64,000 nucleotides of DNA from Methanobrevibacter wolinii SH (GCF_000621965.1 NZ_KK211375.1:62001-126000); one strand, 5' to 3'; shown: positions 9,867 through 20,201, numbered from the stretch's first letter. Made by a program: numbers and translations. Notes: generated from the sequence alone by a model not told the origin.

Positions 9867-11579
9867 ATGGAATATATACTTAAAAATGGTATTGTTTACG
9901 ATCCTGCTAATGAAGTAAACGGTGAGAAAAAAGATGTATACTTCAAAGATGGTAAAATCGTTGAAGATGTTTCTTCTGCTGCAAAAGTTATTGATGTAAC
10001 TGATAAAATCGTTATGCCAGCAGGTGTAGATACACACGCTCACATTGCAGGACCAAAATTAGTTTTAGGAAGGTTATACAGACCTGAAGATTCAAGAAGA
10101 GGAGTTACCCAAAAAACTAAAGTAGAAAAAGGAGAATCTGGATTCTCTATTCCTAGTTGTCCTACAACTGGATACAGATACTCAAGAATGGGATATGGTA
10201 CAGTTTGTGAAGCAGCTATGCCTCCTTTAGAAGCAAAACACACTCATGAAGAAATTGGAATTATTCCAAACATTGATGTAAACCCATTAACCTTATTCGG
10301 TAACAACTGGATTGTAATGGAACTTGCAAAAGAAGGAGATATTGATGGTCTTGCTGCATTTATTTCAGCTTGGTTAAAAATTACTAAAGGATACGGTGTA
10401 AAAATTGTAAACCCATGTGGTAGTGAAGCATGGGGTTGGGGTATGAATGTACACGGATACAATGATAGTGCACCATACTTTGATGTATCTTCTAAAGAAG
10501 TTGTAAGAGCTCTTGCAAAAGCAAATGAAAAACTTGGACTTCCTCATTCTATACATATACACCCTAATGATTTAGGACACCCAGGAAACACTCCAACAAC
10601 TCTTGAAACTCTTGATTCACTTAAAGATGTTGTTAAAAGTACTAAAAAAACAGCATCTGTAAGAGATCAAACTGTCCACTGTTGTCACATGCATTTCCAT
10701 TCTTACACTGGAACTAACTGGAGAAATGCTGGATCAGGTGCTCCTGAAGTAGCTAAATTCATGAACCATTGTAAATATGCAACTGGAGATGTTGGTCAAG
10801 TAACCTTTGATGAAACTACAACCATGACTGCAGATGCACCTATGGAATACGATTTATACAGATTATCTGGATTAAAATGGGTTAATGCAGATATTGAATG
10901 TGAAACTGCTGCAGGTATTATCCCTTGTATTTACTCTAAAAAAGCACCAGTAAGTGCTTTGCAATGGGGTATTGGTATGGAATTATTCTTATTAATTGAT
11001 AATCCATGGCAAATTAACTTAACTACTGATCACCCTAATGCAGGACCATTCACAAGATACCCAAGAATTATCTCTTGGTTAATGAGTGCTCCAAAAAGAA
11101 ATCAAATGATTGAAAGCCACGAAATCCATAAATGGGCTGAAAAAAGAACAATGGTCGCAAGTATTGACAGAGAATACGACTTCTATGATATTGCTACTAT
11201 TACAAGAGCAGCTAATGCTAAAATCCATGGATTTACTGATAGAGGTAACTTATCTGTTGGTTCTAATGCAGATATTGCAGTATATGATATTAACCCTAAT
11301 GACTTCGATCCATCTAAAAACCCTGAAACTGTTGAAAGAGCTTTCAGTCGTGCAAAATACACAATTAAAGATGGTCAAATTATGGTTAAAGATGGAGAAA
11401 TTGTTAGTACTAAACCTTCCCACGTAATTTGGAGTAATGTTAAAGGTATGGAAGAACAAGAAAAAGCAATTATTGATAAAGTAATGCCATTCTTCAAACA
11501 ATACTACTCAGTTAAATGGGAAAACTACAAAGTACATGACCACTTCTTATCTAACCCAATTAGAGTAGATGTAGAATAA
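9867..11579 (+). CDS. fwdA: formylmethanofuran dehydrogenase subunit A, amidohydrolase
   Basis: FwdA condenses the formate made by FwdB with methanofuran at a dinuclear metal site, acting as a reverse amidohydrolase. The 570 residues show H57-x-H59 (DTHAHIAG), the lysine expected to be carboxylated at 179 ([11 protein letters not shown]), the metal histidines in SIHIHPND and [12 protein letters not shown], and the catalytic Asp in [15 protein letters not shown]. Length and motifs match the characterised enzyme. AAAGGTGATTAAAT precedes the ATG. The gene lies 17 bases after fwdB. Confidence 0.96.
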   Translation: MEYILKNGIVYDPANEVNGEKKDVYFKDGKIVEDVSSAAKVIDVTDKIVMPAGVDTHAHIAGPKLVLGRLYRPEDSRRGVTQKTKVEKGESGFSIPSCPTTGYRYSRMGYGTVCEAAMPPLEAKHTHEEIGIIPNIDVNPLTLFGNNWIVMELAKEGDIDGLAAFISAWLKITKGYGVKIVNPCGSEAWGWGMNVHGYNDSAPYFDVSSKEVVRALAKANEKLGLPHSIHIHPNDLGHPGNTPTTLETLDSLKDVVKSTKKTASVRDQTVHCCHMHFHSYTGTNWRNAGSGAPEVAKFMNHCKYATGDVGQVTFDETTTMTADAPMEYDLYRLSGLKWVNADIECETAAGIIPCIYSKKAPVSALQWGIGMELFLLIDNPWQINLTTDHPNAGPFTRYPRIISWLMSAPKRNQMIESHEIHKWAEKRTMVASIDREYDFYDIATITRAANAKIHGFTDRGNLSVGSNADIAVYDINPNDFDPSKNPETVERAFSRAKYTIKDGQIMVKDGEIVSTKPSHVIWSNVKGMEEQEKAIIDKVMPFFKQYYSVKWENYKVHDHFLSNPIRVDVE

Positions 11580-11593
11580 ATTAGGGTGATAGA

Positions 11594-12460
11594 ATGAAAA
11601 CAATAACTTTTGATGTTAAAAAAAGAAATCCAATAGCATTAGAATTCGATGAAATCATTCCTGATACTGTTTACACTTGGGAAGCTGAAGACTTCGATAA
11701 ATATGCTGTTCCTGTAGGAAACTCAAGATTCCCATTAACAGACTTTTTTGATATTACAGTAGAAGGTACTGCTGACTCTCCTGCTGAAGTAAAAATGGTC
11801 TTTAATGGAGATTGTGGAAGAGTAAAATATATTGGAAATAAAATGAGTGCTGGAGAAATTATCGTAAACGGTGATGCAGATTTACATGCTGGAGCAGAAA
11901 TGTCTGGTGGAAAAATGACCGTTATGGGTAATGTAGAAGCTCATGCTGGACGTGAAATGTCTGGTGGAGAACTTGAAATTTTCGGTAATACTAAAGAATT
12001 TACTGGTGCTTCATACATTGGTGAATGGAGAGGTATGACTGGTGGAAAAATCATTGTCCACGGAAATGCTGGAAAACAATGTGGTGAATGTTTAACTGGT
12101 GGAAATATCCATGTTCTTGGTGACTGTGATATTCTTGCTGGAATCCACATGACTAAAGGTGTTATTGAAATTGATGGTAATGTAAACCGTTGGCCTGGTG
12201 GACAAATGAAAAATGGTAATATCATTATCCACGGTAAATTAGGTAGATTACTTGAAGGATTTGTTGAAGAAGATATTGTCACTGATCCTGAAATTAATGG
12301 TGAAGTTTACGAAGGAAGATATATCCAATATAAAGGAGATATTGCTTTAAACGGTAAAGGACACTTATACCTTGACGCTGAGAAAAATAGAGATAAATTA
12401 TCTGCTTGGAAAGAAACAGATGATGAATATATTTCTCTTGGTGAAAATAGGAAATACTAA
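11594..12460 (+). CDS. fwdC: formylmethanofuran dehydrogenase subunit C
   Basis: FwdC is a right-handed beta-helix subunit that scaffolds the complex. Its 288 residues contain a series of glycine-rich repeats of the GxxGxxxG type ([75 protein letters not shown], then [20 protein letters not shown]). The same repeats are found in the C-terminal domain of glutamate synthase. It is the last gene of the operon and is followed by a strong terminator. Confidence 0.95.
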   Translation: MKTITFDVKKRNPIALEFDEIIPDTVYTWEAEDFDKYAVPVGNSRFPLTDFFDITVEGTADSPAEVKMVFNGDCGRVKYIGNKMSAGEIIVNGDADLHAGAEMSGGKMTVMGNVEAHAGREMSGGELEIFGNTKEFTGASYIGEWRGMTGGKIIVHGNAGKQCGECLTGGNIHVLGDCDILAGIHMTKGVIEIDGNVNRWPGGQMKNGNIIIHGKLGRLLEGFVEEDIVTDPEINGEVYEGRYIQYKGDIALNGKGHLYLDAEKNRDKLSAWKETDDEYISLGENRKY

Positions 12461-12935
12461 ATTCACAACTGAAAACACGAAGAAAATAGATTATTTCTAT
12501 TTTCTTAACACTTTTTTTTATAATTTAATAATTAAATCGAAATTTACAATATCTTAATTAAATATTTTTAAAAGATTTTATTTTGAAAAAAAGAATTTTA
12601 TATTGTCTAAATTATGGAATCACTTTAGAAATTTATTAGAATTCTATTATTTTTTATTTTATTTATTACCTTAGTTTTTTAGTAAATTTTGTTTTTTATG
12701 TTTGTTTTTTTATTTTGATGGTTTTTAGTAAAATTTGTTTTATTATGATTTGTATTTTTTAAAATTAATTGTATTTTTAAATCAAATAGTAATATGGTTT
12801 AAAAAAGTTTATAATAATTTTAATATATTTAATAATTTAATTTTTTAAATGAACTAAAGTATAAACTTTTAAATAAAATTATATACTATATATTAAGTAA
12901 ATATAATTCTTATATATAATAAAGAGTGTGATATT
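12461..12935. other. spacer after fwdC
   Basis: Besides the fwd terminator this spacer holds only A/T-rich sequence, plus a TATA-like stretch (TATATACTATATATTAAG region, 12880-12900) expected to drive the next small gene. No coding signal is seen. Confidence 0.5.
12480..12519 (+). terminator. fwd operon terminator
   Basis: A perfect 11-bp stem (12480-12490 with 12496-12506, arm AAGAAAATAGA) with a 5-base loop lies 20 bases after fwdC. A run of T residues follows at 12512-12519. Confidence 0.75.
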
Positions 12936-13226
12936 ATGGAAAAAGAAGTTAAAATGACTCCTGATGAAGCTGTTGAATACATTCGTAATAATGTTAATGT
13001 AGGAGATACTATAGAATTATCTTACAACCGTATATTTGCACCAGGTGAAGTTTTAAGTGTTATTGGTGAAGATCCAGAAACAGGTGAAGGATTAAGAATA
13101 AACTTACAACTTAATGGTGAAATTTTAAATCAAAACATTGAAGTTGATTTAAATGAAGTTAAAGATGAAATAGTTGAAATACGTCATATTAATGATGAAG
13201 ATGATATAACTATTGAATTTTATTAA
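12936..13226 (+). CDS. conserved-looking small acidic protein
   Basis: I cannot name this 96-residue acidic protein with certainty. It resembles small uncharacterised proteins of Methanobacteriales (perhaps DUF2097, unverified). GTGATATT precedes the ATG. The N-terminal part TPDEAVEYIRNNVNVGDTIE is a helix followed by a beta-rich region (RIFAPGEVLSVIGEDPETGE), ending in a very acidic tail. It has no membrane segment and no cysteine. It is monocistronic after the fwd operon. The last codons are included in a 54-bp-period duplication. Confidence 0.75.
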   Translation: MEKEVKMTPDEAVEYIRNNVNVGDTIELSYNRIFAPGEVLSVIGEDPETGEGLRINLQLNGEILNQNIEVDLNEVKDEIVEIRHINDEDDITIEFY

Positions 13227-13319
13227 AAAATTTTATTTTCTTTTTTTTAATTTTACTTTTTTCTATCTACATATTATTAAAAAAATTTTATTTTTTTTTA
13301 ATTTTACTTTTTTCTATGT
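13221..13319. repeat. tandem duplication, period 54 bp
   Basis: The stretch from TATTAAAAAATTTTATTTTC (13221) to TTTTTCTAT is repeated from 13275 with small length differences in the T-run. The first copy contains the stop codon of the preceding gene. Confidence 0.65.
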
Positions 13320-13618
13320 CTATATATACATGGATTTAATTAAAATTTATATTTTAGAAAAGTCTTATTTTTATTATTAAATTCTTTGTATTTTGATTTA
13401 AAATATATTTAATTTTATATTTTTAATTAAGTTTATTTTTAATTAAAATCATGTTTCTTTTTTTCTAGAAATTTATTTTTTTTAAGGAATTTATTTTATA
13501 TAATAAAAACTATATTTTATTATTGATTTTTTTAATTATATTTATTTAAAAATAGATTTTATATTAATTTAAATTAGTTTTAAAAGATTTAAAAATAGAA
13601 AAAAGGGAATAGGATCCC
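13227..13618. other. convergent spacer, A/T-rich
   Basis: This spacer lies between a plus-strand and a minus-strand gene. It contains the second half of a 54-bp tandem duplication and the copA terminator. Nothing else can be supported. Confidence 0.5.
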
Positions 13619-13620
13619 TT
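13595..13620 (-). terminator. copA terminator hairpin overlapping the stop codon
   Basis: A 6-bp G/C-containing stem (AAGGGA 13603-13608 with TCCCTT 13615-13620) has a 6-base loop. On the minus strand it is followed by a U-rich run. The copA stop codon overlaps the first arm. Confidence 0.6.
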
Positions 13621-16081
13621 AAGTTTGTGTTTTAGATTTTTTAATATCTGGAACATATGATTTAAGAAGTAATGAAAGACATACTACTGTAACTGAACTG
13701 CAAGCCATAGCAAGTGCTGCATATTCTGGTCTGAATAATATACCATAATTTGGATATAATATTCCTGCAGCAACAGGAATGAGTATTGCATTGTATGCAA
13801 ATGCCCAAAAAATATTTTCTTTAATTCTAGTCATTACTTTTTTTGAAAGTTGTATAGATGCAACAACATTTTCAAGGCTACCATCCATTAATACAATATC
13901 TCCACTTTCCATAGCAACATCAGTACCTCCACCAACAGCAATACCTATATCTGCACCTGTAATTGCTGGTGCATCATTAATACCATCACCAACGAAAAGT
14001 ACTTTTCCATTATTTAATTTTTGAAGTTCACGTACTTTATCTAATTTTTCATTAGGAAGTACATCACTAATTACATGGTCTATTCCAACTTCTGATGCTA
14101 CAACTTTAGCTGTTTTATTATTATCTCCTGTAATCATATAAGTTTCAATACCCATTTTATGAAGTTCTTTCATAGCACTTTTTGAATCTGGTTTAATTTT
14201 ATCCATCAATGTTATTATTCCTTTTACTTCATTATTAATTCCAAGGAAAATAGCAGTTTTTGCATGAGATACAAATTCATCAAATTCTTTTAAATCATTA
14301 TTGGAAATATTTACATTATTGTCTTTAAGTAATGCTTTATTTCCAGCATATACATTTTTACCATTGATTTTTCCTTTTAATCCTTTACCCGTAACATTTT
14401 CAAAGTCTTCTACATTATAGATTTCTATTTTTTTATTATTACCATAATTTACAATTGCATTTGCAATTGGATGGTTTGAATTTTTTTCAATACTTACAAT
14501 ATAAGATAATAATTCTTCTTCTGAAATGTTTTCTTTTAATGGTAAAACATCAACGACTTCAGGTTTACCTTGGGTAATTGTACCTGTTTTATCAAATACT
14601 GCATAATTTACTTTTTCAGAACTTTCAAGTGTTTCACCATTTTTAATTAAAATACCATATTCTGCAGATCTACCAATACCTACAGTTACTGCTGTAGGTG
14701 TTGCAAGTCCTAATGCACATGGACATGCTACTACTAATATTGATATTAATGTAGTAAGTGAGAATAATAAACTTCCTCCAAGTAAGAAGTACCATATTAT
14801 AAACACAAGAACTGCAATTGTAATAATTGTTGGTATAAATACTCCAACTACTTTATCTGCAAATCCTTGTACTGGAGGTTTTGAAGATTGTGCTTTTTCA
14901 ACAAGGGTAATTATTTGTGATAATACAGTATCTTTTCCAATTTTTTTAGCTTTAACTTTTAAAACACCATTTTGATTTAAAGTTCCTGAAAATATCTCAG
15001 AACCACTTTCTTTAATTTTAGGTACTGGTTCACCTGTAATCATAGATTCATCAATATATGAACTACCATATAATACTGTAGAATCTGCAGGTATTTTTTC
15101 ACCAGGTTTAACAAGTAATATATCTCCAATTTTAATATTTTCAATTGGTATTTCTTCTTCTTTAAGAATATTTCCATTTTCATCTAATTCTATTTTAATT
15201 GCATTTTTAGGTTGAAGACCAATTAAAGATTTAATTGATGATGATGTTTTTCTTTTAGCTCTTGCTTCTAAATATCTACCAATCATAAGAAATGATGGAA
15301 GCATTACTGCTGTATCATATAACATGAAACTTGAATTAAGTACTATATTAAAGGTTCCTAGAATACTTGAAACATATGCTACAAGAATACCCATTGTATA
15401 CATTACATCCATATTAAGGTTTTTATGGAATAATCCAGTTAATCCTGCTTTTACTATTGGATATGAAACATATATAAATGGTATAATAGATATTATTAAT
15501 GATAATTCTCCCATTGAAAGATAAGGTACCATTATATGATTAAACATTATATACATTAATATTCCAGAAAATACTAAACCAACGATTATACGATTTCTTT
15601 TTTGATTAAGATCTTCTTGGTATATTTCTTCTTCATCAGTTTCATTAAGATCTCCTTCTAGACCAAGATATTCAAAACCAAGATTTTCAATAACTTTAAT
15701 CATATCATCTACTGCAACTTGACTACTATCATATTCTACTGTAACTATTCCTGTAGTTAAATCTGCATTTACATAAAAAATACCATTAAGACGAGACATT
15801 GATTTTTCAATACTCACTACACAAGATGCACAATGCATACCTTTAGTTCTAAGTTTTACTTCATCTTTACGTATACTAAATCCTAAATTTTTAATGGTTT
15901 TATCAATTTCATCCATTGAAACTTCTTTAGAATCCATAGTAAAATGCGCTCTATTAGTGTTTAAATCTACATTAACATCACTAATACCATCTAGTCGATT
16001 TAATGATTTGTCTATACTAAGTGCACATGATGCACAATGCATACCTTCAATAGGAAGATCCATATTTTTTTTCTTTGTCAT
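13619..16081 (-). CDS. copA: copper-translocating P-type ATPase
   Basis: This P1B-type ATPase pumps Cu(I) out of the cytoplasm. The 820 residues contain two N-terminal heavy-metal domains with GMHCASC (C16/C19 and C84/C87), then membrane helices, and the actuator motif ITGEPVPK. The copper-binding membrane motif is ACPCALGL. The phosphorylation site DKTGT, the SNHP nucleotide-domain motif and GDGINDAPA follow. The CPC motif indicates Cu(I)/Ag(I) specificity. GAGGTGATTTA precedes the ATG. A separate chaperone gene lies 290 bases upstream on the same strand. Confidence 0.95.
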   Translation of the reverse strand: MTKKKNMDLPIEGMHCASCALSIDKSLNRLDGISDVNVDLNTNRAHFTMDSKEVSMDEIDKTIKNLGFSIRKDEVKLRTKGMHCASCVVSIEKSMSRLNGIFYVNADLTTGIVTVEYDSSQVAVDDMIKVIENLGFEYLGLEGDLNETDEEEIYQEDLNQKRNRIIVGLVFSGILMYIMFNHIMVPYLSMGELSLIISIIPFIYVSYPIVKAGLTGLFHKNLNMDVMYTMGILVAYVSSILGTFNIVLNSSFMLYDTAVMLPSFLMIGRYLEARAKRKTSSSIKSLIGLQPKNAIKIELDENGNILKEEEIPIENIKIGDILLVKPGEKIPADSTVLYGSSYIDESMITGEPVPKIKESGSEIFSGTLNQNGVLKVKAKKIGKDTVLSQIITLVEKAQSSKPPVQGFADKVVGVFIPTIITIAVLVFIIWYFLLGGSLLFSLTTLISILVVACPCALGLATPTAVTVGIGRSAEYGILIKNGETLESSEKVNYAVFDKTGTITQGKPEVVDVLPLKENISEEELLSYIVSIEKNSNHPIANAIVNYGNNKKIEIYNVEDFENVTGKGLKGKINGKNVYAGNKALLKDNNVNISNNDLKEFDEFVSHAKTAIFLGINNEVKGIITLMDKIKPDSKSAMKELHKMGIETYMITGDNNKTAKVVASEVGIDHVISDVLPNEKLDKVRELQKLNNGKVLFVGDGINDAPAITGADIGIAVGGGTDVAMESGDIVLMDGSLENVVASIQLSKKVMTRIKENIFWAFAYNAILIPVAAGILYPNYGILFRPEYAALAMACSSVTVVCLSLLLKSYVPDIKKSKTQT

Positions 16082-16330
16082 TAAATCACCTCACTTTATA
16101 TTTTATTTATAATATTGATTTTTACTAAGATTTTAAAATTATTTATAAATAAGATTCTAATTCTATGGATTTACTTAAGTTTTTTTATATTCTATTTTTT
16201 AAAAATTTAATTTATTTTTAAATTGAAAATAAACTCTTTATTAATTTTTAAAGATTTAAACAAAATCAATTATAGTAAAAATTTTAATTTTATTACATAC
16301 AAACAAATATAAGTGGTGTTATATTTTATT

Positions 16331-16364
16331 TTAAAAAAAATATTCCTTAAAATTAAGGAATATT
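16331..16364 (-). terminator. terminator of the copper chaperone gene
   Basis: A perfect 12-bp stem (16339-16350 with 16353-16364, arm AATATTCCTTAA) is separated by two bases. On the minus strand it is followed by a run of U (A-run 16333-16340 on the plus strand). It separates copZ from copA. Confidence 0.75.
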
Positions 16365-16371
16365 AATTTAT

Positions 16372-16584
16372 TTATTCTACTTTAAATCCAGCTTCTTCAA
16401 CTGCATATTCAATATCTTTATCAGAAACTTTACTTGCATCATAATCAATGATTACATTATTGTCTTCTAAACTTGCTTTTGCAGAATCAATACCATCAAC
16501 ATCAGTAAGTGATAATTCAACAGCATTTACACAACTAGGACAATGCATTCCTACAACTTTAAATTCTTTTTTTTCGTTAGCCAT
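16372..16584 (-). CDS. copZ: copper chaperone, heavy-metal-associated domain
   Basis: This 70-residue single heavy-metal-associated domain has the ferredoxin-like fold and the metal motif MHCPSC near the N-terminus. By family it carries Cu(I) to the ATPase encoded downstream. MxCxxC contains a His before the first Cys, as in the CopA domains nearby. Its own terminator separates it from copA, so the two are probably neighbours with separate transcripts. The ATG is preceded by GGAGAATTAATA. Confidence 0.9.
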   Translation of the reverse strand: MANEKKEFKVVGMHCPSCVNAVELSLTDVDGIDSAKASLEDNNVIIDYDASKVSDKDIEYAVEEAGFKVE

Positions 16585-16986
16585 TATTAATTCTCCTTTG
16601 ATTATATATTTTATATTATTATAATATTCATATATTTAAATCTATTTATATTTTTATATATTATAATATTATTTATAAAATTATATAAAAATTATTAATA
16701 TTTAATAGTTATGTTTTAAATTGATTAATAATAATAAACATTTATTAATTATTTTAATTTAAATAACTTTTAAATAATTTAAATTTATATAAAAATTAAA
16801 ATTATTAATTCTTAATATTTATAAAATTTAGTTGTACCTAAAAAATATTATATGTTATTCTTATAATTTAAACTTTTATAATGTAAAATTAGTATATCTA
16901 TAAAAAATAAGTTTGAAAACTTATTTTATTTAAAAATTTAAATCTTTAAAAAATAGAAAAAAAGTTTTATTATTTTATATTTAAAA
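16585..16986. other. spacer upstream of copZ
   Basis: This is an A/T-only spacer. It contains several TATA-like stretches (around 16610-16680) that would serve the minus-strand copZ gene. I see no gene or clear operator. Confidence 0.4.
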
Positions 16987-17376
16987 TTATAATAATTTAA
17001 TAATGCCTTCATCACTATTTACTTCTACTTTTTGTCCATTAACAAGATTTTCAGTATTATCTGGTGAATCAACCATTGGAATATTTGACATAATAGCGCC
17101 TGTTGCTATAATTGGTTCTGCTTTGAGACAAATAATAGCTTTAGGTGCTGTATTATTTTTTTTCATTTGAAAAATAACATATGAACCTACTGTAGATCCT
17201 TTACCTCCAGGTATAAATAATATTTTATCTTTAATTATTTGACCTTTTAATTCATGATTAATATCAATGATTTCTCCAGTTTCTGGATCTACTCCACCTA
17301 AAAAACTAATAGGTTCATTACTTACAAGTAATTCTCCACTTGCTTTACCTTTTGCTATTTTTCTACAACTTATCAT
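16987..17376 (-). CDS. phosphomevalonate dehydratase small subunit (AcnX swivel domain)
   Basis: This 129-residue DUF126 protein is the aconitase-X small subunit. In archaea it pairs with the large subunit as mevalonate 5-phosphate dehydratase, making trans-anhydromevalonate 5-phosphate in the archaeal mevalonate pathway. Typical motifs are [35 protein letters not shown] with the conserved serine, and [16 protein letters not shown]. The large catalytic subunit is not beside it in this window. It is a single gene with A/T spacers on both sides. Confidence 0.85.
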   Translation of the reverse strand: MISCRKIAKGKASGELLVSNEPISFLGGVDPETGEIIDINHELKGQIIKDKILFIPGGKGSTVGSYVIFQMKKNNTAPKAIICLKAEPIIATGAIMSNIPMVDSPDNTENLVNGQKVEVNSDEGIIKLL

Positions 17377-17640
17377 AATATCCCATATAAAAAATATTTA
17401 ATATTATTTTTTAAATTTAAGTAATATAACCTTTTTTGTAATTTTTTAATAATTTATCTTTATAAAATATTAATAAATCAAAGTTAATTGTTTTATTTTT
17501 TTTAATCTTATTCTCTTAATTAATTTTAATTCTTATTGAAATTTTAAAGTATCTAAAAATAAATGAATTTTAAAAAATAATATCAGATTAAATATATTTT
17601 TAATCAAAGTTAATATTTTAAAAATGAAATAAAAGAAGTT

Positions 17641-18213
17641 TTATTCATCAATTATTTCATAATAAGAACCTAAAGCACAAGCTTTACAAATAGGTCTTCC
17701 ACCAATAACTAAATGCTGATCGTCAGCTATTTTTTCACCACATACTGAACAAAAAGTATGTGTATGTAATGGTCCAGGTTTTTGAGCTTCTTTAAGACCT
17801 ACAATTTTTACTTTTTGAACATTAAATAATTCTTCAGCAGGGGTTTCTCTAAATCTTTTAACTAATTCTTCTTTAGTTTCTTTCTTAGTTTCTTTTTTAT
17901 TAGCATCTACATCAGTAATTCTGTATGCTTCTCCAGTTTCAATATTATAAAAAGTTGCAGCAAATCTTCCATAATACATCTGTTTAAATGCTCTTTTACC
18001 CATACTACAATGGGTTACAATTAAAATAGCATCAGCCATACATCTATCAGTTTCAACAAATACCATTAAATTTTTATGTCTTTGATTAAGTTCCATACCC
18101 ATAATTTCCATACCATACATTGCAAGTTTAGTACCTATTGCAATTCCACCACATACTTCACCATGATATTCTTTAACTTTCATTAATTGTTCGTCATAAG
18201 TTTTTATGTCCAT
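17641..18213 (-). CDS. FmdE-family protein with C-terminal zinc ribbon
   Basis: This 190-residue protein belongs to the FmdE/FwdE family. The conserved core is YHGEVCGGIAIGTKLAMYGM followed by ETDRCMADAILIVTHCSMGK. A C-terminal zinc ribbon has CSVCGEKI and CKAC. The family is named after a gene in the molybdenum formylmethanofuran dehydrogenase cluster, but it is not a subunit of the crystallised complex and its role is uncertain. A lysine-rich linker (KKETKKETKEELVKRF) separates the two parts. AGGTGAAAAA precedes the ATG. Confidence 0.85.
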   Translation of the reverse strand: MDIKTYDEQLMKVKEYHGEVCGGIAIGTKLAMYGMEIMGMELNQRHKNLMVFVETDRCMADAILIVTHCSMGKRAFKQMYYGRFAATFYNIETGEAYRITDVDANKKETKKETKEELVKRFRETPAEELFNVQKVKIVGLKEAQKPGPLHTHTFCSVCGEKIADDQHLVIGGRPICKACALGSYYEIIDE

Positions 18214-18540
18214 TTTTTCACCTATTTAAGTTTTTTATTATTTTTTTATTAATAATATTCCTAATTTTTTCTGATTTCTAAATCTTTTAAATTAATTGAA
18301 GAAAAAATTTATTGCTTAAATTTAATTCTTTAAAATTAGTATAGTACTTAATATATTATTGTTTATATTAAAAAAGAGATATTGTTGTTAATTTATTAAT
18401 TGAAATTTAAATTTCAATTTTTTATAATATTTTTGAATTATTGTTTATATTTAAGTTTATTCACTTTATTAAATAATAAAAAATAGTAAGTATATAGAAT
18501 AAACTGAAAATTTTTAAAAGTATTTTAATTTAAAAATACT
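18214..18540. repeat. spacer with a 22-bp perfect palindrome
   Basis: This is a non-coding A/T spacer. Its one distinct element is a perfect 22-bp palindrome at 18398-18419 (AATTGAAATTT then its complement), followed by a T-run on the plus strand. It lies between the end of the hexuloisomerase gene and the promoter of the FmdE-family gene, both on the minus strand. Confidence 0.5.
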
Positions 18541-19131
18541 TTATTCAATTACTGCATGTCTACTTTTTAAATCACTTTCAGTTTCGCCCATTTCATTCAT
18601 TAATTGAGCAATAATCCCATCAAGGAAAACAAGTGAAGTTAACTCAAAAGCAGTACCTAATGGTGTAAGTGAAGTATAATTGCCATCAATTTGACGTTTT
18701 AAGTAATTTTTATCATCTGACTCTGCTTTAGTTCTTCCTTGGATATAAATAGATACATCAGATAATTTACCAAGTGAAGATTCTACATATGAAGTAAATG
18801 ATAATACTTTAGCTCCTCTTTCTTTAGATGTTTTCGCTGCTGAAACTATAGTATTTGTTTCTCCAGAACCAGATATTGCAAGAATTGCATCATCTTTATT
18901 AATTGCGGGAGTAATTGTTTCACCAACAACATAAGCACTAATACCTAAATGCATTAATCTCATTGCAAATGCTTTACCTACAAGTCCTGATCTTCCAGCA
19001 CCTACTACAAAAACATTTTCTGATTTTAAAATAATCTCCATAAATTTTTTGATATCTTCATCATTTAAATATTTTTCAGCACTTTGTATATTATCTAAAA
19101 TTGCATGTATTGAAGATTTCATCTGTTCCAT
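18541..19131 (-). CDS. hxlB: 6-phospho-3-hexuloisomerase
   Basis: This 196-residue SIS-domain isomerase interconverts 3-hexulose 6-phosphate and fructose 6-phosphate. In methanogens it works with a hexulose-phosphate synthase to make pentose phosphates by the reverse ribulose monophosphate route. Diagnostic features are VFVVGAGRSGLVGKAFAMRL (phosphosugar site), AILAISGSGETNTIVSAAK, and TPLGTAFELTSLVFLDGI near the end. The synthase partner is not in the window. Confidence 0.9.
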   Translation of the reverse strand: MEQMKSSIHAILDNIQSAEKYLNDEDIKKFMEIILKSENVFVVGAGRSGLVGKAFAMRLMHLGISAYVVGETITPAINKDDAILAISGSGETNTIVSAAKTSKERGAKVLSFTSYVESSLGKLSDVSIYIQGRTKAESDDKNYLKRQIDGNYTSLTPLGTAFELTSLVFLDGIIAQLMNEMGETESDLKSRHAVIE

Positions 19132-19200
19132 AATATCTTATAACCTATATTTTTTAATAATATATTATTTTAATTTATTAATATATAATATTATATAAGT

Positions 19201-19294
19201 ATATTATCTAATAAATATTTATTATTTTAAATTTTATTTAGTATAGAAATATATTATTTAATAAACATTTATTATTTTAAATTTTATTTAGTAT
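19201..19294. repeat. tandem duplication, period 50 bp
   Basis: Two 44-bp copies (19201-19244 and 19251-19294) differ at two positions. They lie in the divergent promoter region between hxlB and the ModE-like regulator, so they duplicate TATA-like sequence. Confidence 0.75.
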
Positions 19295-19337
19295 TATTTT
19301 TTATTAATTTTTTTAAGACTTTTTAGTAGGTTAAATC

Positions 19338-20201
19338 ATGGATATAAAACCATTGTTAAATATTGAAATTAATGGAAAGATTTATAATTATAAATTGTTT
19401 CAATCATTAGATGTTTTATCTAAGACTTATTCTCAAAGAAAATCTGCTAAAAAATTAGGAATATCTCATTCTGTTTTTAATAGGCGTATTCTTAAAGCTG
19501 AAAAAGATTTAGGATATAAATTAGTAAATAAAATAGGTTCTGGAAGTGAACTTACAAATGAGGCTTTAAATCTTTTAGATTTATATCATACTTATAATAA
19601 TCGTCTTAAAAAATCAGATAATATTCGTATAGCAGGAGGACATATAATCACAGGATTAATTGAATCTCTTGATTTACCTTTTAATCTTGAAGTTTTTAGT
19701 ACTGATACAGATAGTGCATTTAGTCTTGCAGAAGATGATTTAATTGATATTCTTGCATTAGATGATCCTTTAATTGCATTAAGTAATGACCTTGATTTTA
19801 CACCAATTGCATTTGATTATATGGTTTTAGTGTCAAATAATAAAAATAATATAAGAATAAATTCTATTAAAGATTTATCTAATTTAAATTTTGTTCCTGT
19901 AAAAGGATCTGCTCAGAGATTAGTGTGGGATACATTGAAAACTAATAATATTCCATTTAATTTAGAAAAAGAGGTTAAATCACAATTTGATGCATTTAAA
20001 TTAGTTAAAAATTCTGATAATCTTTATACATTTTTAAATGGTAGTTATTTTAAAGGAAATAATGTTTTAAAAAATCAAACTATTCATTCACTTGGTTTTG
20101 TATATTCTCATGGTGTTAATCCAGAAGTTGATAAATTTGTTGATTATATTTCTAATAATTGCTCTGATTTAATTAAATTACAAGGATTTAGTTCTTTTTA
20201 G
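19338..20201 (+). CDS. ModE-like transcriptional regulator with binding-protein-like domain
   Basis: The N-terminal part (about residues 1-85) resembles the winged HTH of ModE/LysR (YSQRKSAKKLGISHSVFNRR). The C-terminal 190 residues resemble the periplasmic-binding-protein-like domain found in molybdate/tungstate-type regulators, including GGHIITGLIES, EVFSTDTDSAFSLAEDDLID and MVLVSNNKNN. The family suggests an anion- or cofactor-responsive regulator. The ligand cannot be read from the sequence. The gene is divergent from hxlB. It is a candidate regulator of the moaA-mobB/fwd genes 13 kb away, but this is inference. Confidence 0.8.
   Translation: MDIKPLLNIEINGKIYNYKLFQSLDVLSKTYSQRKSAKKLGISHSVFNRRILKAEKDLGYKLVNKIGSGSELTNEALNLLDLYHTYNNRLKKSDNIRIAGGHIITGLIESLDLPFNLEVFSTDTDSAFSLAEDDLIDILALDDPLIALSNDLDFTPIAFDYMVLVSNNKNNIRINSIKDLSNLNFVPVKGSAQRLVWDTLKTNNIPFNLEKEVKSQFDAFKLVKNSDNLYTFLNGSYFKGNNVLKNQTIHSLGFVYSHGVNPEVDKFVDYISNNCSDLIKLQGFSSF

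Noticed and set aside
11110-11427. 105-codon frame inside fwdA on the same strand
   Set aside because: It is a shifted-frame shadow of a well-conserved enzyme and lacks a ribosome binding site and family resemblance.
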